From assembly GCA_018401435.1 (NCBI GenBank), contig JAGYJW010000014.1, positions 62,001-126,000 on the forward strand: a stretch of DNA of 64,000 bases, written 5' to 3'. Within the stretch, counting starts at the first letter, position 1. The number at the start of each line of letters is the position of its first letter. This stretch comes from Deltaproteobacteria bacterium (lineage in GTDB: Bacteria > Myxococcota_A > UBA796 > UBA2385). A program made the position numbers and the translations under genes. The notes under the pieces are model-generated. The model did no database searches and was not told the origin of the DNA. It saw nothing but the letters and a program-made list of their open reading frames with translations. Below are positions 27,609-36,929 of the stretch, one piece after another.

Positions 27609-30600
27609 ATGGACAGGACCCTGCGCACGCTGATCGCCGTGCTGCCAGTGGCGGCTGTGTGGGGCTGCGCCGAGGGGCTGCCCGCGCCCGTGCCGCAATC
27701 GGTCGAGCCCGCCTGGGGTTGGAATGGCGACAGCACGCCCGTGGTGCTGCGAGGGCGGGACTTCTACCCGCGCTTCCTGGCCTCGGGCGCCGACTCCTTG
27801 ACCTTGGACCGCCAGTTTCGCGCCTTCCTGGTGGGTACGCACCGGCAAGAGCTGAGCGCGGTCCGCTTCGAAGGCAGCGACACCTTGCAGGCGGTGGTGC
27901 CCGCGGGGGTGGATCCGGGCCTTTACGACCTCGAGATCGTGGGCCCTGCCGGCGATATCGGCCGCCTCCGGGCCGCGTTCACCGTCACCGACAGCCGGGC
28001 CGACCACATCGAGGTCTCGGCCTCGGACCTCACCTGGCCCGTGAGCAGCCTCGCCCGCATCGACGTGCAGCTCCTGGACCCCTCGGGGGCCGACGTGCCC
28101 GAAGACGCTGCCGTCATCGTCACCTTGCGCGGCCTGGACGACCCCAGCAGCGTGCACTTCGAAGACACCCTGCAGAACCAGTCCCTGCTGCTGGATCTGG
28201 AGGATGACCTGGTGGGCATCCGAGGGCGCCTGGACCCCACGGGGCACGGCTTTGTGACCTTCACCAGCCTGCGGCCCGCCGACCTCTGGATGGATGTCGC
28301 GCCCGCCGACCGCGCATCGGTGGTGGCGGGGGCGACCCAGTTCTTGTCCTTTGTGCCGGCCGCCGCCACGCAGATCCGCATCGAGCCCGAGCTGCCCGAA
28401 GGCGGGCTGGTGGCGGGGGCCCCCTTCGATCTGCGGGTGACCCTGGTAGACGACTTCGGCAATGTGGCCACGGACGCCACGGCGGGGGTCGCCCTCTACG
28501 AGACCTGCGGCACCGCGACGGCACGCTACCTGGGCGACGCCATCTTTGTCGGCAGCGTGCTCATTCCGGGGGCGGCCGTCTATGGGGCGACCCCCGAAGG
28601 CGGCGGCGACACCTGCGTTGAGAACCGCATCGCGGCCATCGGCAATGTGCTGGGCACCGCGATCAACGGGCAGAGCGAGCCCCTCGCCATCGCCCCCGGC
28701 GAACTCGACCACTACAAAGGCGAGGCCTGGCCGCTGGACATCGTCGCCGGAGAACGCCCGGTCTTCGTCCGCTATGTCGCAGAGGACCCCTGGGGGAACC
28801 GCCTGCTCGACCACAGCGCCAGCCTGCAGCTCAGCGACAGCGCCGGGGGGCTCGCCTGGGGCCCCGACGCCTGGGCCTGCGATGCTTTTGCGGGGGGCTC
28901 GGCCGACTGCGTGGCCTGGCCGGTTCACGCGGCGCTGTCGGTGGCCATCACCGCGACGGATGAGGCGGGCAAGGCGGGGTCGGCCGTGGGCCTGCGGGTG
29001 CGGCCGGCCGCGCCAGAGTCCTTGGTATTGGAGGGCCCGGCGGGTCCGGTGGCGGCGGGCACGGTCTTCTCCCTCGATCTGCGCGCGGAAGACGCCTTTG
29101 GCAACGGGGTCGAGCTGGACATCCTCGGCGCCGACCTGCCCCAGTTCACCGATGGCGCTGGCAGCATCGACTGCAGCCACCTCAGCCCGGTCGCGCCGCT
29201 GGGTACGGAACGCCACGCCTGCGTGGCCACCCGCGCAGAGGTCAGCAAGACCCTCGACGCCGCGATTCCCTCTCGGGGGCTGATCGCCGCCGCTGCTCCA
29301 TTCGAGCTGCACAATGGACCGCTGCACCATGCCACGGTGGCGGTCAGCCCCACGGTCGGACTGGTGGCCGGCGACTCGGTCGATGTGGCCGTCACGGCCC
29401 TCGACGCTTGGAACAACCCCTACCTCACCCAGGTCGTGACCTCGGTGGCCCTCTGGGATCTGGCGGGCGACCTGCAAGGACGCAGCCTCAGCCTGGGCCG
29501 CGACGGCCGTGGCAGCTTGCGGGTCCAGCTCACCACCGCCGCCACCGCCGACTGGATCGAGGCCCGCAGCGCCTCTCAGGTCCTGGGCCGCAGCAGCAGC
29601 TTCTCGGTGGCTGCGGCCGATGCCGTCGGCTTGGAGGTGGAGGCCGAGCGGGGGTGGTCCTGGGTGGATGCGCCGCTCGCGGTCGAGATCCGGGCGGTGG
29701 ACGCCTATGGCAATACCAGCCCTGGATTCACCAGCCCGGTCAGCCTCAGCTCGGTCGCCGGGGCCGGGCCCCCGGTGGTGGTCACGCCTGTTTCGGCAGG
29801 GACGGCCACCACGGACTGGGTCTTTGATGCGCCGGCCCTCCAGGACCAGCTCAACGCCACCGGCGGGGGCCTGACCGGCAGCAGCGCCGCCATCGACGCG
29901 GTGGCGGCCTGCGCCAATGGCCCCGAGGCCGACCTCACCGTCGGCGGCAGCGCCGAACTCACCCTCTGCCGCATCGCGGGCCTGACCCCCCTGACCGCCT
30001 TGTCCACCGCGGGCAGCACCATGGGCGCCGCGGCCTTCTCGGCGAGCTGGTTCTCCACGGCGCCCGATGTCTGGACCCGGGTGTCGGGCACCAGCACCAC
30101 CACCACCTGGACCGACACCGGCGGCCGGCGCCTGTCGGCCCTGGTGATCGATAGCAACGGCTGCGCCGACCTGGCAGAGGCCACCTTGTGGGTGGCCGAC
30201 AACGACGGCGAGGCCGCCGGTCCCATCAGCCTCGGCCTCTCCAGCACCGAGCTGGTCGCTGGCTCCAGCACCCGGGGGCAGGCCGTGCTGCAGGTGGACG
30301 CGGTGGACTGTGCCGGCGACCCGGCCGCCGGGGCCACGGTCTTCCTCCGCACGGAGTTGGGTGGCCTGGCCAGCGGCCTCACCGCCCTCAACAGCACGGG
30401 CGGCGGTCTCGCGGCGGTGCTCAACAGCAGCGGTCGGGCCAACCTGCTGTGGTCGGTGAGAGCCGAGACCCACGCGGGCAGCCCGACGGTGCATGTCGGT
30501 CGCAATGGCACAGAGGCCTATGGCGCCATCCAGGCCACGGTCACCGGTGACGCCGACCTGCCGGTGGTGCTCGACGTCAGCCCGGTTGGCAGCACCAGCG

Positions 30601-31247
30601 TCCTGTTCAGCAGCGTGGACCTGCTCTTCTCAGAGCCCATGCTGGCCTCCACGCTCAATGCCAGCACCGTGTCCCTGCTGGACCCCTTCGGGATTGAAGC
30701 GGCCACCAGCACCACCCTCTCGGCCGATGGCCGCAGCCTGACCGTCGGGCTGGCCGCGACGCGGGACGCGGGGGCGGGAGCCTGGACCTTGACCGTCGAG
30801 TCCACCGCGCGCGACCGCGCGGGCAACCGCCTGGACGGCAGCTTCAGCCGCAGCGCATCGCCGTTCTCCCTGCGTTTTGGTTCGGTGGCCGATAGCGCTC
30901 CGTCCCTGACCTCCTGTGTGGCCAGCACCAGCAGCTTCCAGCCCGATGGCGACCCCGGCGTGGGCGTCGCGGCCGACACCCTGGGCCTGCAGGCCGTGGC
31001 CGCGGCCGCGCCCACTTGGTGGGAGCTGTGGGTGGTGGATGCCAGCGGCGACGATGTGCTGCTTTGGCGCGAGGCCGGCAGCGCGGCTTCGGCCAACCTG
31101 TTGTGGGATGGCCGCGACCAGCAGGGCGCGATTGTCGAGAACGGACTTTACCGGTTGACGATCACCGCACTTGACGCTCGGTGGAATGCTGGGGCCTCTT
31201 GTACTGTGGATGTCGCGGTGGCCAACCGCGTGCACCCCTTGGAGTAG
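27609..31247 (+). CDS. Giant multi-Ig-domain surface lipoprotein
   Basis: 1,212 residues from the ATG at 27609. The signal LRTLIAVLPVAAVWGC has Cys20. The first domain is IPT/TIG-like (VPQSVEPAWGWNGDSTPVVL). Five or more Ig-like sandwiches follow, each with a D-x-(F/Y/W)-G-N turn: VDDFGNVATDA, EDPWGNRLLDH, EDAFGNGVELD, LDAWNNPYLTQ, VDAYGNTSPGF. Near the C-terminus come a Big_5/SbsA-type domain (LLFSEPMLASTLNASTVSL) and a FlgD-type Ig fold (NLLWDGRDQQGAIVENGLYR). Such proteins act as surface adhesins or scaffolds. A TAGAGT box at 27595-27600 places transcription start almost on the ATG. Sits between the barrel gene and a histidine kinase 4 bases downstream. Confidence 0.85.
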   Translation: MDRTLRTLIAVLPVAAVWGCAEGLPAPVPQSVEPAWGWNGDSTPVVLRGRDFYPRFLASGADSLTLDRQFRAFLVGTHRQELSAVRFEGSDTLQAVVPAGVDPGLYDLEIVGPAGDIGRLRAAFTVTDSRADHIEVSASDLTWPVSSLARIDVQLLDPSGADVPEDAAVIVTLRGLDDPSSVHFEDTLQNQSLLLDLEDDLVGIRGRLDPTGHGFVTFTSLRPADLWMDVAPADRASVVAGATQFLSFVPAAATQIRIEPELPEGGLVAGAPFDLRVTLVDDFGNVATDATAGVALYETCGTATARYLGDAIFVGSVLIPGAAVYGATPEGGGDTCVENRIAAIGNVLGTAINGQSEPLAIAPGELDHYKGEAWPLDIVAGERPVFVRYVAEDPWGNRLLDHSASLQLSDSAGGLAWGPDAWACDAFAGGSADCVAWPVHAALSVAITATDEAGKAGSAVGLRVRPAAPESLVLEGPAGPVAAGTVFSLDLRAEDAFGNGVELDILGADLPQFTDGAGSIDCSHLSPVAPLGTERHACVATRAEVSKTLDAAIPSRGLIAAAAPFELHNGPLHHATVAVSPTVGLVAGDSVDVAVTALDAWNNPYLTQVVTSVALWDLAGDLQGRSLSLGRDGRGSLRVQLTTAATADWIEARSASQVLGRSSSFSVAAADAVGLEVEAERGWSWVDAPLAVEIRAVDAYGNTSPGFTSPVSLSSVAGAGPPVVVTPVSAGTATTDWVFDAPALQDQLNATGGGLTGSSAAIDAVAACANGPEADLTVGGSAELTLCRIAGLTPLTALSTAGSTMGAAAFSASWFSTAPDVWTRVSGTSTTTTWTDTGGRRLSALVIDSNGCADLAEATLWVADNDGEAAGPISLGLSSTELVAGSSTRGQAVLQVDAVDCAGDPAAGATVFLRTELGGLASGLTALNSTGGGLAAVLNSSGRANLLWSVRAETHAGSPTVHVGRNGTEAYGAIQATVTGDADLPVVLDVSPVGSTSVLFSSVDLLFSEPMLASTLNASTVSLLDPFGIEAATSTTLSADGRSLTVGLAATRDAGAGAWTLTVESTARDRAGNRLDGSFSRSASPFSLRFGSVADSAPSLTSCVASTSSFQPDGDPGVGVAADTLGLQAVAAAAPTWWELWVVDASGDDVLLWREAGSAASANLLWDGRDQQGAIVENGLYRLTITALDARWNAGASCTVDVAVANRVHPLE

Positions 31248-31251
31248 TCGG

Positions 31252-31959
31252 GTGGATCACGAACCGGATCGCTTGTTGGAGCTGGGGCGCCTCGCAGAGC
31301 TGGGCCTGCTGAGCGCAGAGCTCGTCCACGAGCTTCGGCAGCCCATCTTCGCGGTGCGCGCCATGGGCCAGCTCTTGGAGCGCCGCCTGGTGGACGACGA
31401 GCAGCGGGCCCAGCTCCAGGCCATGCTCGACCAGCTCAGCCATGCCGCCTTGCTGCTGGACCGCCACGCCGCCAGCAGCCGGCGCCCGGGGCCCGTCCTG
31501 CAGCTTCTGCCCCTCGCGCCACCGGTCGAGGCGGGGGTGGCCCTGCTCCGGCACCGCGCCCGCCAGGTCCGCAAGCAGCTCCATGTGCAGGTCGGCGCGA
31601 ATAGCCGCAGCATCTCGGGGGACCCGGTCGCCATCCAGCAGATCACGGCAAATCTGGTGGCCAACGCGCTGGATGCGGCGCGGCGGCGGGTGGATGTGCG
31701 GGTGGACGGTGACCTGCTTCGCGTAGAAGACGACGGCCCGGGCATCCCCGAAGAACACCGCGACCGCATCTTCGAACCCTTCTTCTCCACCAAGGCCCCG
31801 GGTGCGGGCACCGGCTTGGGGCTGGCCATCACCCACCACCTCGTGCAGGCCTCGGGGGGGCACCTGGCCTGCGCCAGCAGCTCCGCCGGCACCGTCTTCA
31901 GCGTGCGCTTCCCCCTGGATCCCGCGGGCGGGCCCGTCGCATTGCGGCCTGCCGGCTGA
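31252..31959 (+). CDS. Compact soluble histidine kinase
   Basis: 235 residues from the GTG at 31252, four bases after the Ig lipoprotein stop and preceded by GGAG. It has no membrane segment, PAS, GAF or receiver domain: only the dimerisation/phosphotransfer helix (ELVHELRQPIFAVRAMG, His26) and a complete ATPase domain (N box NLVANALDAA, G1 EDDGPGIPEEH, F box FEPFFSTK, G2 GAGTGLGLAI). All motifs are intact, so it should be active. With no sensor it must be controlled by a partner, perhaps the decayed kinase at 22331 or the receiver at 21104. A kinase following an adhesin gene at 4-base spacing is unusual. Confidence 0.92.
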   Translation: MDHEPDRLLELGRLAELGLLSAELVHELRQPIFAVRAMGQLLERRLVDDEQRAQLQAMLDQLSHAALLLDRHAASSRRPGPVLQLLPLAPPVEAGVALLRHRARQVRKQLHVQVGANSRSISGDPVAIQQITANLVANALDAARRRVDVRVDGDLLRVEDDGPGIPEEHRDRIFEPFFSTKAPGAGTGLGLAITHHLVQASGGHLACASSSAGTVFSVRFPLDPAGGPVALRPAG

Positions 31960-32026
31960 GCGCTGGGCTCGCCGCAACGGCCATCACCGGGGTAGGGAGG
32001 CCGCTCCACCCGAGCCCCCGACTCCG

Positions 32027-32602
32027 ATGAGCCCTGCGCAGCCGCCCAACGCCCCGCCCGCAATCAGCGAAGACGACGAAGCCGTCCACCTTGTGGGCCT
32101 TCCGGAACGCTTCCTGGCGGCGCTCGAAGCCCGGCGGCGTGGGGATGTGGACAGCGCGGCCGAGCTGCTGCGGGGCATCCTGCGCGCCGAACCGCGCCTG
32201 TCCGAACCCCATCTGGAGCTGTCCAGCATCCTGTTGGAGACCGGCCAGCTCGAAGAGGCGGAACAGCACGCCGAAGAGGCGATTCGCATGCTCGAGACCG
32301 GCGAGCCCTGGACCGACGAGGTGCCCGCGGACACCCTGCGCTCCCTGGCCTGGAACTACCTGGGCGAGGCCCTGCGGCGCCGCGCCGACAGCGACGAGGT
32401 GGTCTTTGGTGACCCCGCCGTCTTTGCGACCTTGATGGGCAGGGCGCGGTCGGCCTTTGCCAAGTCCGCCGCCTTGGACCCGACCAATGCCCATGCCGAC
32501 CATTGGAGCTTCAACCTCCATGCCGGCGCACAAGAACAGGCGGACGAGGCGGCAGATCTGCCGGAATTCGATCCCCTGCTCGGCCCCGGAGGTGAGGCGT
32601 GA
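32027..32602 (+). CDS. Small TPR-like protein
   Basis: 191 residues from the ATG at 32027. Contains two or three helical pairs of TPR type (RFLAALEARRRGDVDSAAEL, ELSSILLETGQLEEAEQHAE, RSAFAKSAALDPTNAHADHW). Soluble, acidic, no signal peptide. Its stop overlaps the GTG of era by 4 bases (GTGA), so it is translationally coupled to the ribosome-assembly GTPases downstream. Function unknown. Confidence 0.75.
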   Translation: MSPAQPPNAPPAISEDDEAVHLVGLPERFLAALEARRRGDVDSAAELLRGILRAEPRLSEPHLELSSILLETGQLEEAEQHAEEAIRMLETGEPWTDEVPADTLRSLAWNYLGEALRRRADSDEVVFGDPAVFATLMGRARSAFAKSAALDPTNAHADHWSFNLHAGAQEQADEAADLPEFDPLLGPGGEA

Positions 32603-33558
32603 GCGCTCCCGAAGATCGACCCCACAAATCTGGCACCATCGCCCTGGTGGGCCGTCCCAACGCCGGCAAGAGCACTCTGCTCAACGCCATCCTGGGCCAG
32701 AAGCTGTCCATCGTGTCCCACCGGCCGCAGACCACGCGCAACCGCATCGTGGGCATCTTCAGCGAGCCGACCATGCAGGCGGTGCTGGTGGACACCCCCG
32801 GCCTGCACGAGGCCCGGGACCGCATGAACCGCAACATGGTGGAGACCGCCCGAAACAGCCTGATGGACGTGGATCTCATCACCTGGGTGGTGGATGCGCG
32901 CCGGGTCTTCGAGCACCTGCGGGACGGCGGGCGCCCCTTTCACAAGGGCCATGCCGCCATCGCGCAGCTCATCGAAGAACGGCACGACGGCGACATCGTC
33001 ATCGCCCTCAACAAGATCGACAAGGTGCCTCGGCCCCAGCTGCTGCCCATCACGGCCGCCTTTGCCGAGCAGCTGCCCAAGGCCGTCTTCGTGCCCATCT
33101 CCGCCCTCAAGGAGGACGGGCTCGACCGCCTCAAGGGCGCCTGGCGCGAGCTTCTGCCCGAGGGGCCGCCCCTCTACCCCCTCGACCAGGTCACCGAGCA
33201 GAGCGAGCGCTTCATCGTGGGTGAGCTCATCCGCGAGAAGATCTTCCACCACACCCGCGAGGAGGTGCCCTATGGCACGGCGGTGGAGATCGAGCGCTTC
33301 GAAGAGCCCGTACCGGTCGAAGAGGGCGGTGACCCGCGCGGTATCGTGCACATCCACGCCCGCATCTATGTGGAGCGCGACACCCAGCGGGGCATCTTGA
33401 TCGGCAAGGGCGGCCAGATGCTCAAGCTGATCGGATCCGAGGCCCGCCAGGACATCCAGGCCCTGCTCGACGCCCATGTGCACCTTGAATTGCACGTCAG
33501 CGTCAAGAAGGACTGGTCCAGCAATCCGCGCATGCTCCACGAGCTTGGCATCGAATAG
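32599..33558 (+). CDS. era: GTPase Era
   Basis: 319 residues. Essential GTPase that binds 16S rRNA near its 3' end and helps assemble the 30S subunit. G1 GRPNAGKS (18-25), effector loop RPQTTRNRI, G3 DTPG, G4 NKID and a C-terminal KH domain with GKGGQMLKLIGSEARQDI are all present; ending LHELGIE is typical. Start is GTG 32599 overlapping the TPR gene stop. In many bacteria era follows rnc; here rnc lies at 58-59 kb instead, and era sits in front of der. Confidence 0.97.
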   Translation: MSAPEDRPHKSGTIALVGRPNAGKSTLLNAILGQKLSIVSHRPQTTRNRIVGIFSEPTMQAVLVDTPGLHEARDRMNRNMVETARNSLMDVDLITWVVDARRVFEHLRDGGRPFHKGHAAIAQLIEERHDGDIVIALNKIDKVPRPQLLPITAAFAEQLPKAVFVPISALKEDGLDRLKGAWRELLPEGPPLYPLDQVTEQSERFIVGELIREKIFHHTREEVPYGTAVEIERFEEPVPVEEGGDPRGIVHIHARIYVERDTQRGILIGKGGQMLKLIGSEARQDIQALLDAHVHLELHVSVKKDWSSNPRMLHELGIE

Positions 33559-33601
33559 CCCGCAGGGCAGCCCAGGCCGGGCCCCCCACAGGAACGCACT
33601 C

Positions 33602-35128
33602 ATGCTCCCCGTCATCGCCATCGTGGGCCGCCCCAACGTCGGCAAGTCCACCCTGTTCAACCGCCTCGTGGGGCGCCGCACCGCGCTGGTCGATGACCGG
33701 CCGGGCGTCACCCGCGACCGCCACTACGGCACCGCCCACTGGGAGGGCCGTGAGTTCGTCATCGTCGACACCGGCGGCTTCGAGCCCGACCCCTCCGCCC
33801 TGGCCGAAGGCGACATGTTCCTCGCCGTGCGGCGCTCGGCAGAGGCGGCCATCGCCGAGGCCGACGTGGTGCTCTTCGTCGTCGATCGGCAGGCCGGACT
33901 CACCCCCGCCGACAAGCTGACCGCCACCATCTTGCGGCAGCGCATCGGCACCGCCGAAGACGAGCGCCGCATCCTGATTGTGGTCAACAAGTGCGACGGG
34001 CCGGGCCATGACGACGACGCCGCGGAGTTCTGGGCCCTGGGCTTCCCTGACCTGCTCTGCATCTCGGCCGAGCATGGGCGCAACAGCTACGATCTGTGGG
34101 CCACCATCGTGGACCGCCTGCCCCCTCCCGAGATCGAGCCCTGGGCCGAGGTCGTGGACGAGGACGCCCTGGAAGAGGAGGCCCTGGCCGACCTCGACAC
34201 AGACAACTTCGACGACGAAGATGCCGACGGGGACGGTGATTCGGTCGAGAGCGACGAAGACGAAGTCGCGGGGCCCATTCCCGGTCATAGCCGCAGCCCG
34301 GACGACGAGATCCGCATCGCGGTCATCGGGCGCCCCAACATCGGCAAATCCACCCTGGTAAACCGCCTGGTGGGCGAAGAGCGGCAGGTGGTGCACGATA
34401 TGCCCGGCACCACCATGGACGCCGTGGACACCGTCTTTGTGGCCAATGGGCGCACCTTCCGCATCGTCGACACCGCCGGCGTGCGGCGAAAGGCCCGCAT
34501 CGACGACCGCCTGGAGACCTTCGCCACCCTGCAGGCCATTCGCACCATCGAGCGCTGCCACGTCACGATCCTCATGATCGACGGCGCAGAGGGCATCACC
34601 ACCCAGGACGCCCGGCTGGCCTCGCTGATCGTCGATCGCGGCCGCGCCTGCGTCCTGCTCATCAACAAGTGGGACGCGGTGCGCCTGGACCCCGAACGCA
34701 ATGTGCAGGTGCTCAAGGACGAGCTCGAGCGCAGCATGCCCCATATGGTCTGGGCGCCGGAGCTCTACATCTCCGCCCTCACCGGAAAGGGCTGCCAGCG
34801 CATCCTCCCCATGGTGGAGGCCGTCTACGCCGAATTCGAGCGCCGGGTGTCCACCGCCCGCCTCAACAAATTCCTGGCCGAGGCCGTGCTGGCCCACAGC
34901 CCGCCCCAGAAGCACCACCACCCGGTGCGCCTGAACTATATGACCCAGGCGCGGGTGCGGCCGCCCACCTTCATCATCTGGGCCAACAGCCCCGATGGCC
35001 TGAAGGAGTCCTACAAGCGCTACCTTGAAAACAAGCTGCGAGAGAGCTTCGGCTTCGCGGGCAGCCCCATCCGCCTGAAGATCCGCCAGAAGCGACGTCC
35101 CGGCGAGGCCAAGCAGGGCGGGATGTGA
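33602..35128 (+). CDS. der: Ribosome assembly GTPase Der (EngA)
   Basis: 508 residues; usual length 435-490. Two tandem G domains: first GRPNVGKST (9-17), DTGGF, NKCD; second GRPNIGKST (243-251), DTAGV, NKWD; then a KH-like C-terminal domain ending near QKRRPGEAKQGGM. Der acts in late 50S assembly. The stretch between the G domains, about residues 183-236, is an unusually long acidic linker (runs of D/E including EEEALADLDTDNFDDEDADG), roughly twice the common length. ATG at 33602 gives the conserved MLPVIAIVGRPN start. Stop overlaps the mutL GTG by 4 bases. Confidence 0.96.
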   Translation: MLPVIAIVGRPNVGKSTLFNRLVGRRTALVDDRPGVTRDRHYGTAHWEGREFVIVDTGGFEPDPSALAEGDMFLAVRRSAEAAIAEADVVLFVVDRQAGLTPADKLTATILRQRIGTAEDERRILIVVNKCDGPGHDDDAAEFWALGFPDLLCISAEHGRNSYDLWATIVDRLPPPEIEPWAEVVDEDALEEEALADLDTDNFDDEDADGDGDSVESDEDEVAGPIPGHSRSPDDEIRIAVIGRPNIGKSTLVNRLVGEERQVVHDMPGTTMDAVDTVFVANGRTFRIVDTAGVRRKARIDDRLETFATLQAIRTIERCHVTILMIDGAEGITTQDARLASLIVDRGRACVLLINKWDAVRLDPERNVQVLKDELERSMPHMVWAPELYISALTGKGCQRILPMVEAVYAEFERRVSTARLNKFLAEAVLAHSPPQKHHHPVRLNYMTQARVRPPTFIIWANSPDGLKESYKRYLENKLRESFGFAGSPIRLKIRQKRRPGEAKQGGM

Positions 35129-36918
35129 TCCGGGTCCTTCAAGACGGCGTCGTCAACAAGATCGCCGCCGGCGAGGTGGTGGAGCGACCCGCCAGCGTGG
35201 TCAAGGAGCTGGTGGAGAACGCGCTGGATGCCGGCGCCCGCACCCTGCGGGTGGAGCTGCGCTCGGGCGGCCGCAACCTGGTGCAGGTCTCCGACGATGG
35301 CTGCGGCATGAACCGCGCCGACGCCACCCTCTGCATCGAGCGGCACGCCACCAGCAAGATCCGCACGGATGCGGACCTCTTCGCCATCACCACCCTGGGC
35401 TTTCGGGGGGAGGCCATGCCCAGCATCGCCGCCGTGAGCCGCTTCGAGCTGCTCACCCGGCCCGCCGCGGCGCCGGTGGGCACCCGGCTGGTGATGGACG
35501 GCGGCACCCTGGTTCGCATCGAAGACGCCGGTGGTCCGCCCGGCACCCAGGTCTCGGCCCGCAACCTCTTCTTCAATGTGCCGGCCCGGCGCAAATTCCT
35601 GCGCACGGTCCCCACCGAGCTGGCCCACTGCCTGGAGGCGGTGGTGCGCGAGGTCCTGCTGCGCCCGGAGCTGGACATCACCGTCGAGCACGACGGCAAG
35701 ACGCCGCTGCGGGCGCCCGTGGTGGCCGACCTCGCCACCCGCGCCGGCGATCTGCTGGGGCCCCACGGCCGGGCCCTGGTGCCGGTCTCCTTCGCCCGGG
35801 GCACCCTCGAGGTGGAGGGCCTGTTGAGCCCGGTCGGGGTGCACCGCGCCAGCGCCCAGGGCTGCACCTATCTCTATGTGAACGGGCGCTACGTCGCTGA
35901 TCCCGTCTTGAGGCGGGCGGTGCGCGAGGCCTACCGGGGCATTGTGCCGGTGGGGCGCCACCCGACGGTGGTGCTGCATGTGAAGGTGCCGCCTGAGCAT
36001 GTGGACGTCAATGTGCACCCCTCCAAGACCGAGGTGCGCTTTCAACATGGGCGAGAGCTGTCGGCGGCGGTGGCGGCGGGCATCCGGGAGGCCCTGCAGC
36101 GCCACGGCATCCAGCAGCCGGTCGCCCCCCGGCCCCGCTTCGGCGCCGAGCTTCGGCCGACCCTGGGGGGGCGCGGTCAGCTCAGCTTGCCGCCCATGCC
36201 GCAGCCCGCCGCCGATCCCTCCGGTTCCTCCGCCCCGCCGCCCGACACCCTGGCAGAGGCGTGGACCCCCTCCTGGCCGGCGGCCCCGCCGCCCGAAGAC
36301 AGCGGCCGCGGCCCTGCCCGGGGCCTGCTGCCCGTCCCCCGCTTCATCGATCTGCGGGTGCTCGGTCAGCTCGATCGCACCTACATTCTCTGCGAAGGGC
36401 AGGGAGAGCTGGTGATCCTCGACCAGCACGCCGCCCATGAGCGGGTCACCCTGCACCGCCTGATGCAGGCCGAGGCCGAACACCTCGGCCCCGGGCAGCG
36501 CCTGCTGCATCCCGTGGTGGTTGAGCTGAGCGTGGCCCGGGCCTTGACCCTGGCCGGCCACGTCGAGGCCCTGCACAAGGTGGGTCTGGAGATCGCGCCC
36601 TTTGGCGGCAGCGCCATCGCCATCAAGCAGCTGCCCAAGGCCCTGTCCGGTGCTGACCCCCAACGCCTGATTGAAGACGTGGCCGACGATCTCGCTGATG
36701 GTGGCAGCGGCGAGGCCGCCCGGAACCTCAGCGAGAAGGTGCTGGCCACCATGGCCTGCCACAGCAGCGTGCGGGCGGGCCAGACCCTCTCTCCCTACGA
36801 GATGCGCGAGCTGCTGCGGGCGCTGGACCAGGTGGACTTCTCGGTCTGCGCCCATGGCCGGCCCGTCTGCATCCGCGTCAGCCCCGCAGAGCTCGAACGC
36901 CGCTTCCACCGAAGCTGA
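35125..36918 (+). CDS. mutL: DNA mismatch repair protein MutL
   Basis: 597 residues. The N-terminal GHKL ATPase is complete: VVNKIAAGEVVERPASVVKE, ENALDAGA, DDGCGMN, HATSKI, TLGFRGEA. A proline-rich linker (about 330-405) leads to the dimerisation/endonuclease domain. The endonuclease motif D-Q-H-A-x2-E-x4-E reads DQHAAHERVTLH (433-444): the last Glu is His444. Two other zinc/active-site motifs remain, ACHSSVRA and CAHGRP. So nicking activity is likely altered or lost, or the metal site is rearranged. Start GTG 35125 overlaps the der stop. mutS is at 46 kb. Confidence 0.95.
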   Translation: MIRVLQDGVVNKIAAGEVVERPASVVKELVENALDAGARTLRVELRSGGRNLVQVSDDGCGMNRADATLCIERHATSKIRTDADLFAITTLGFRGEAMPSIAAVSRFELLTRPAAAPVGTRLVMDGGTLVRIEDAGGPPGTQVSARNLFFNVPARRKFLRTVPTELAHCLEAVVREVLLRPELDITVEHDGKTPLRAPVVADLATRAGDLLGPHGRALVPVSFARGTLEVEGLLSPVGVHRASAQGCTYLYVNGRYVADPVLRRAVREAYRGIVPVGRHPTVVLHVKVPPEHVDVNVHPSKTEVRFQHGRELSAAVAAGIREALQRHGIQQPVAPRPRFGAELRPTLGGRGQLSLPPMPQPAADPSGSSAPPPDTLAEAWTPSWPAAPPPEDSGRGPARGLLPVPRFIDLRVLGQLDRTYILCEGQGELVILDQHAAHERVTLHRLMQAEAEHLGPGQRLLHPVVVELSVARALTLAGHVEALHKVGLEIAPFGGSAIAIKQLPKALSGADPQRLIEDVADDLADGGSGEAARNLSEKVLATMACHSSVRAGQTLSPYEMRELLRALDQVDFSVCAHGRPVCIRVSPAELERRFHRS

Positions 36919-36929
36919 GAGGGCAGGGG

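Noticed and set aside
27600-30494. 964-codon open frame on the minus strand opposite the Ig lipoprotein
   Set aside because: High-GC coding DNA leaves long antisense frames; composition is Gly/Ala/Arg/His-rich, with no signal, domain or start context.
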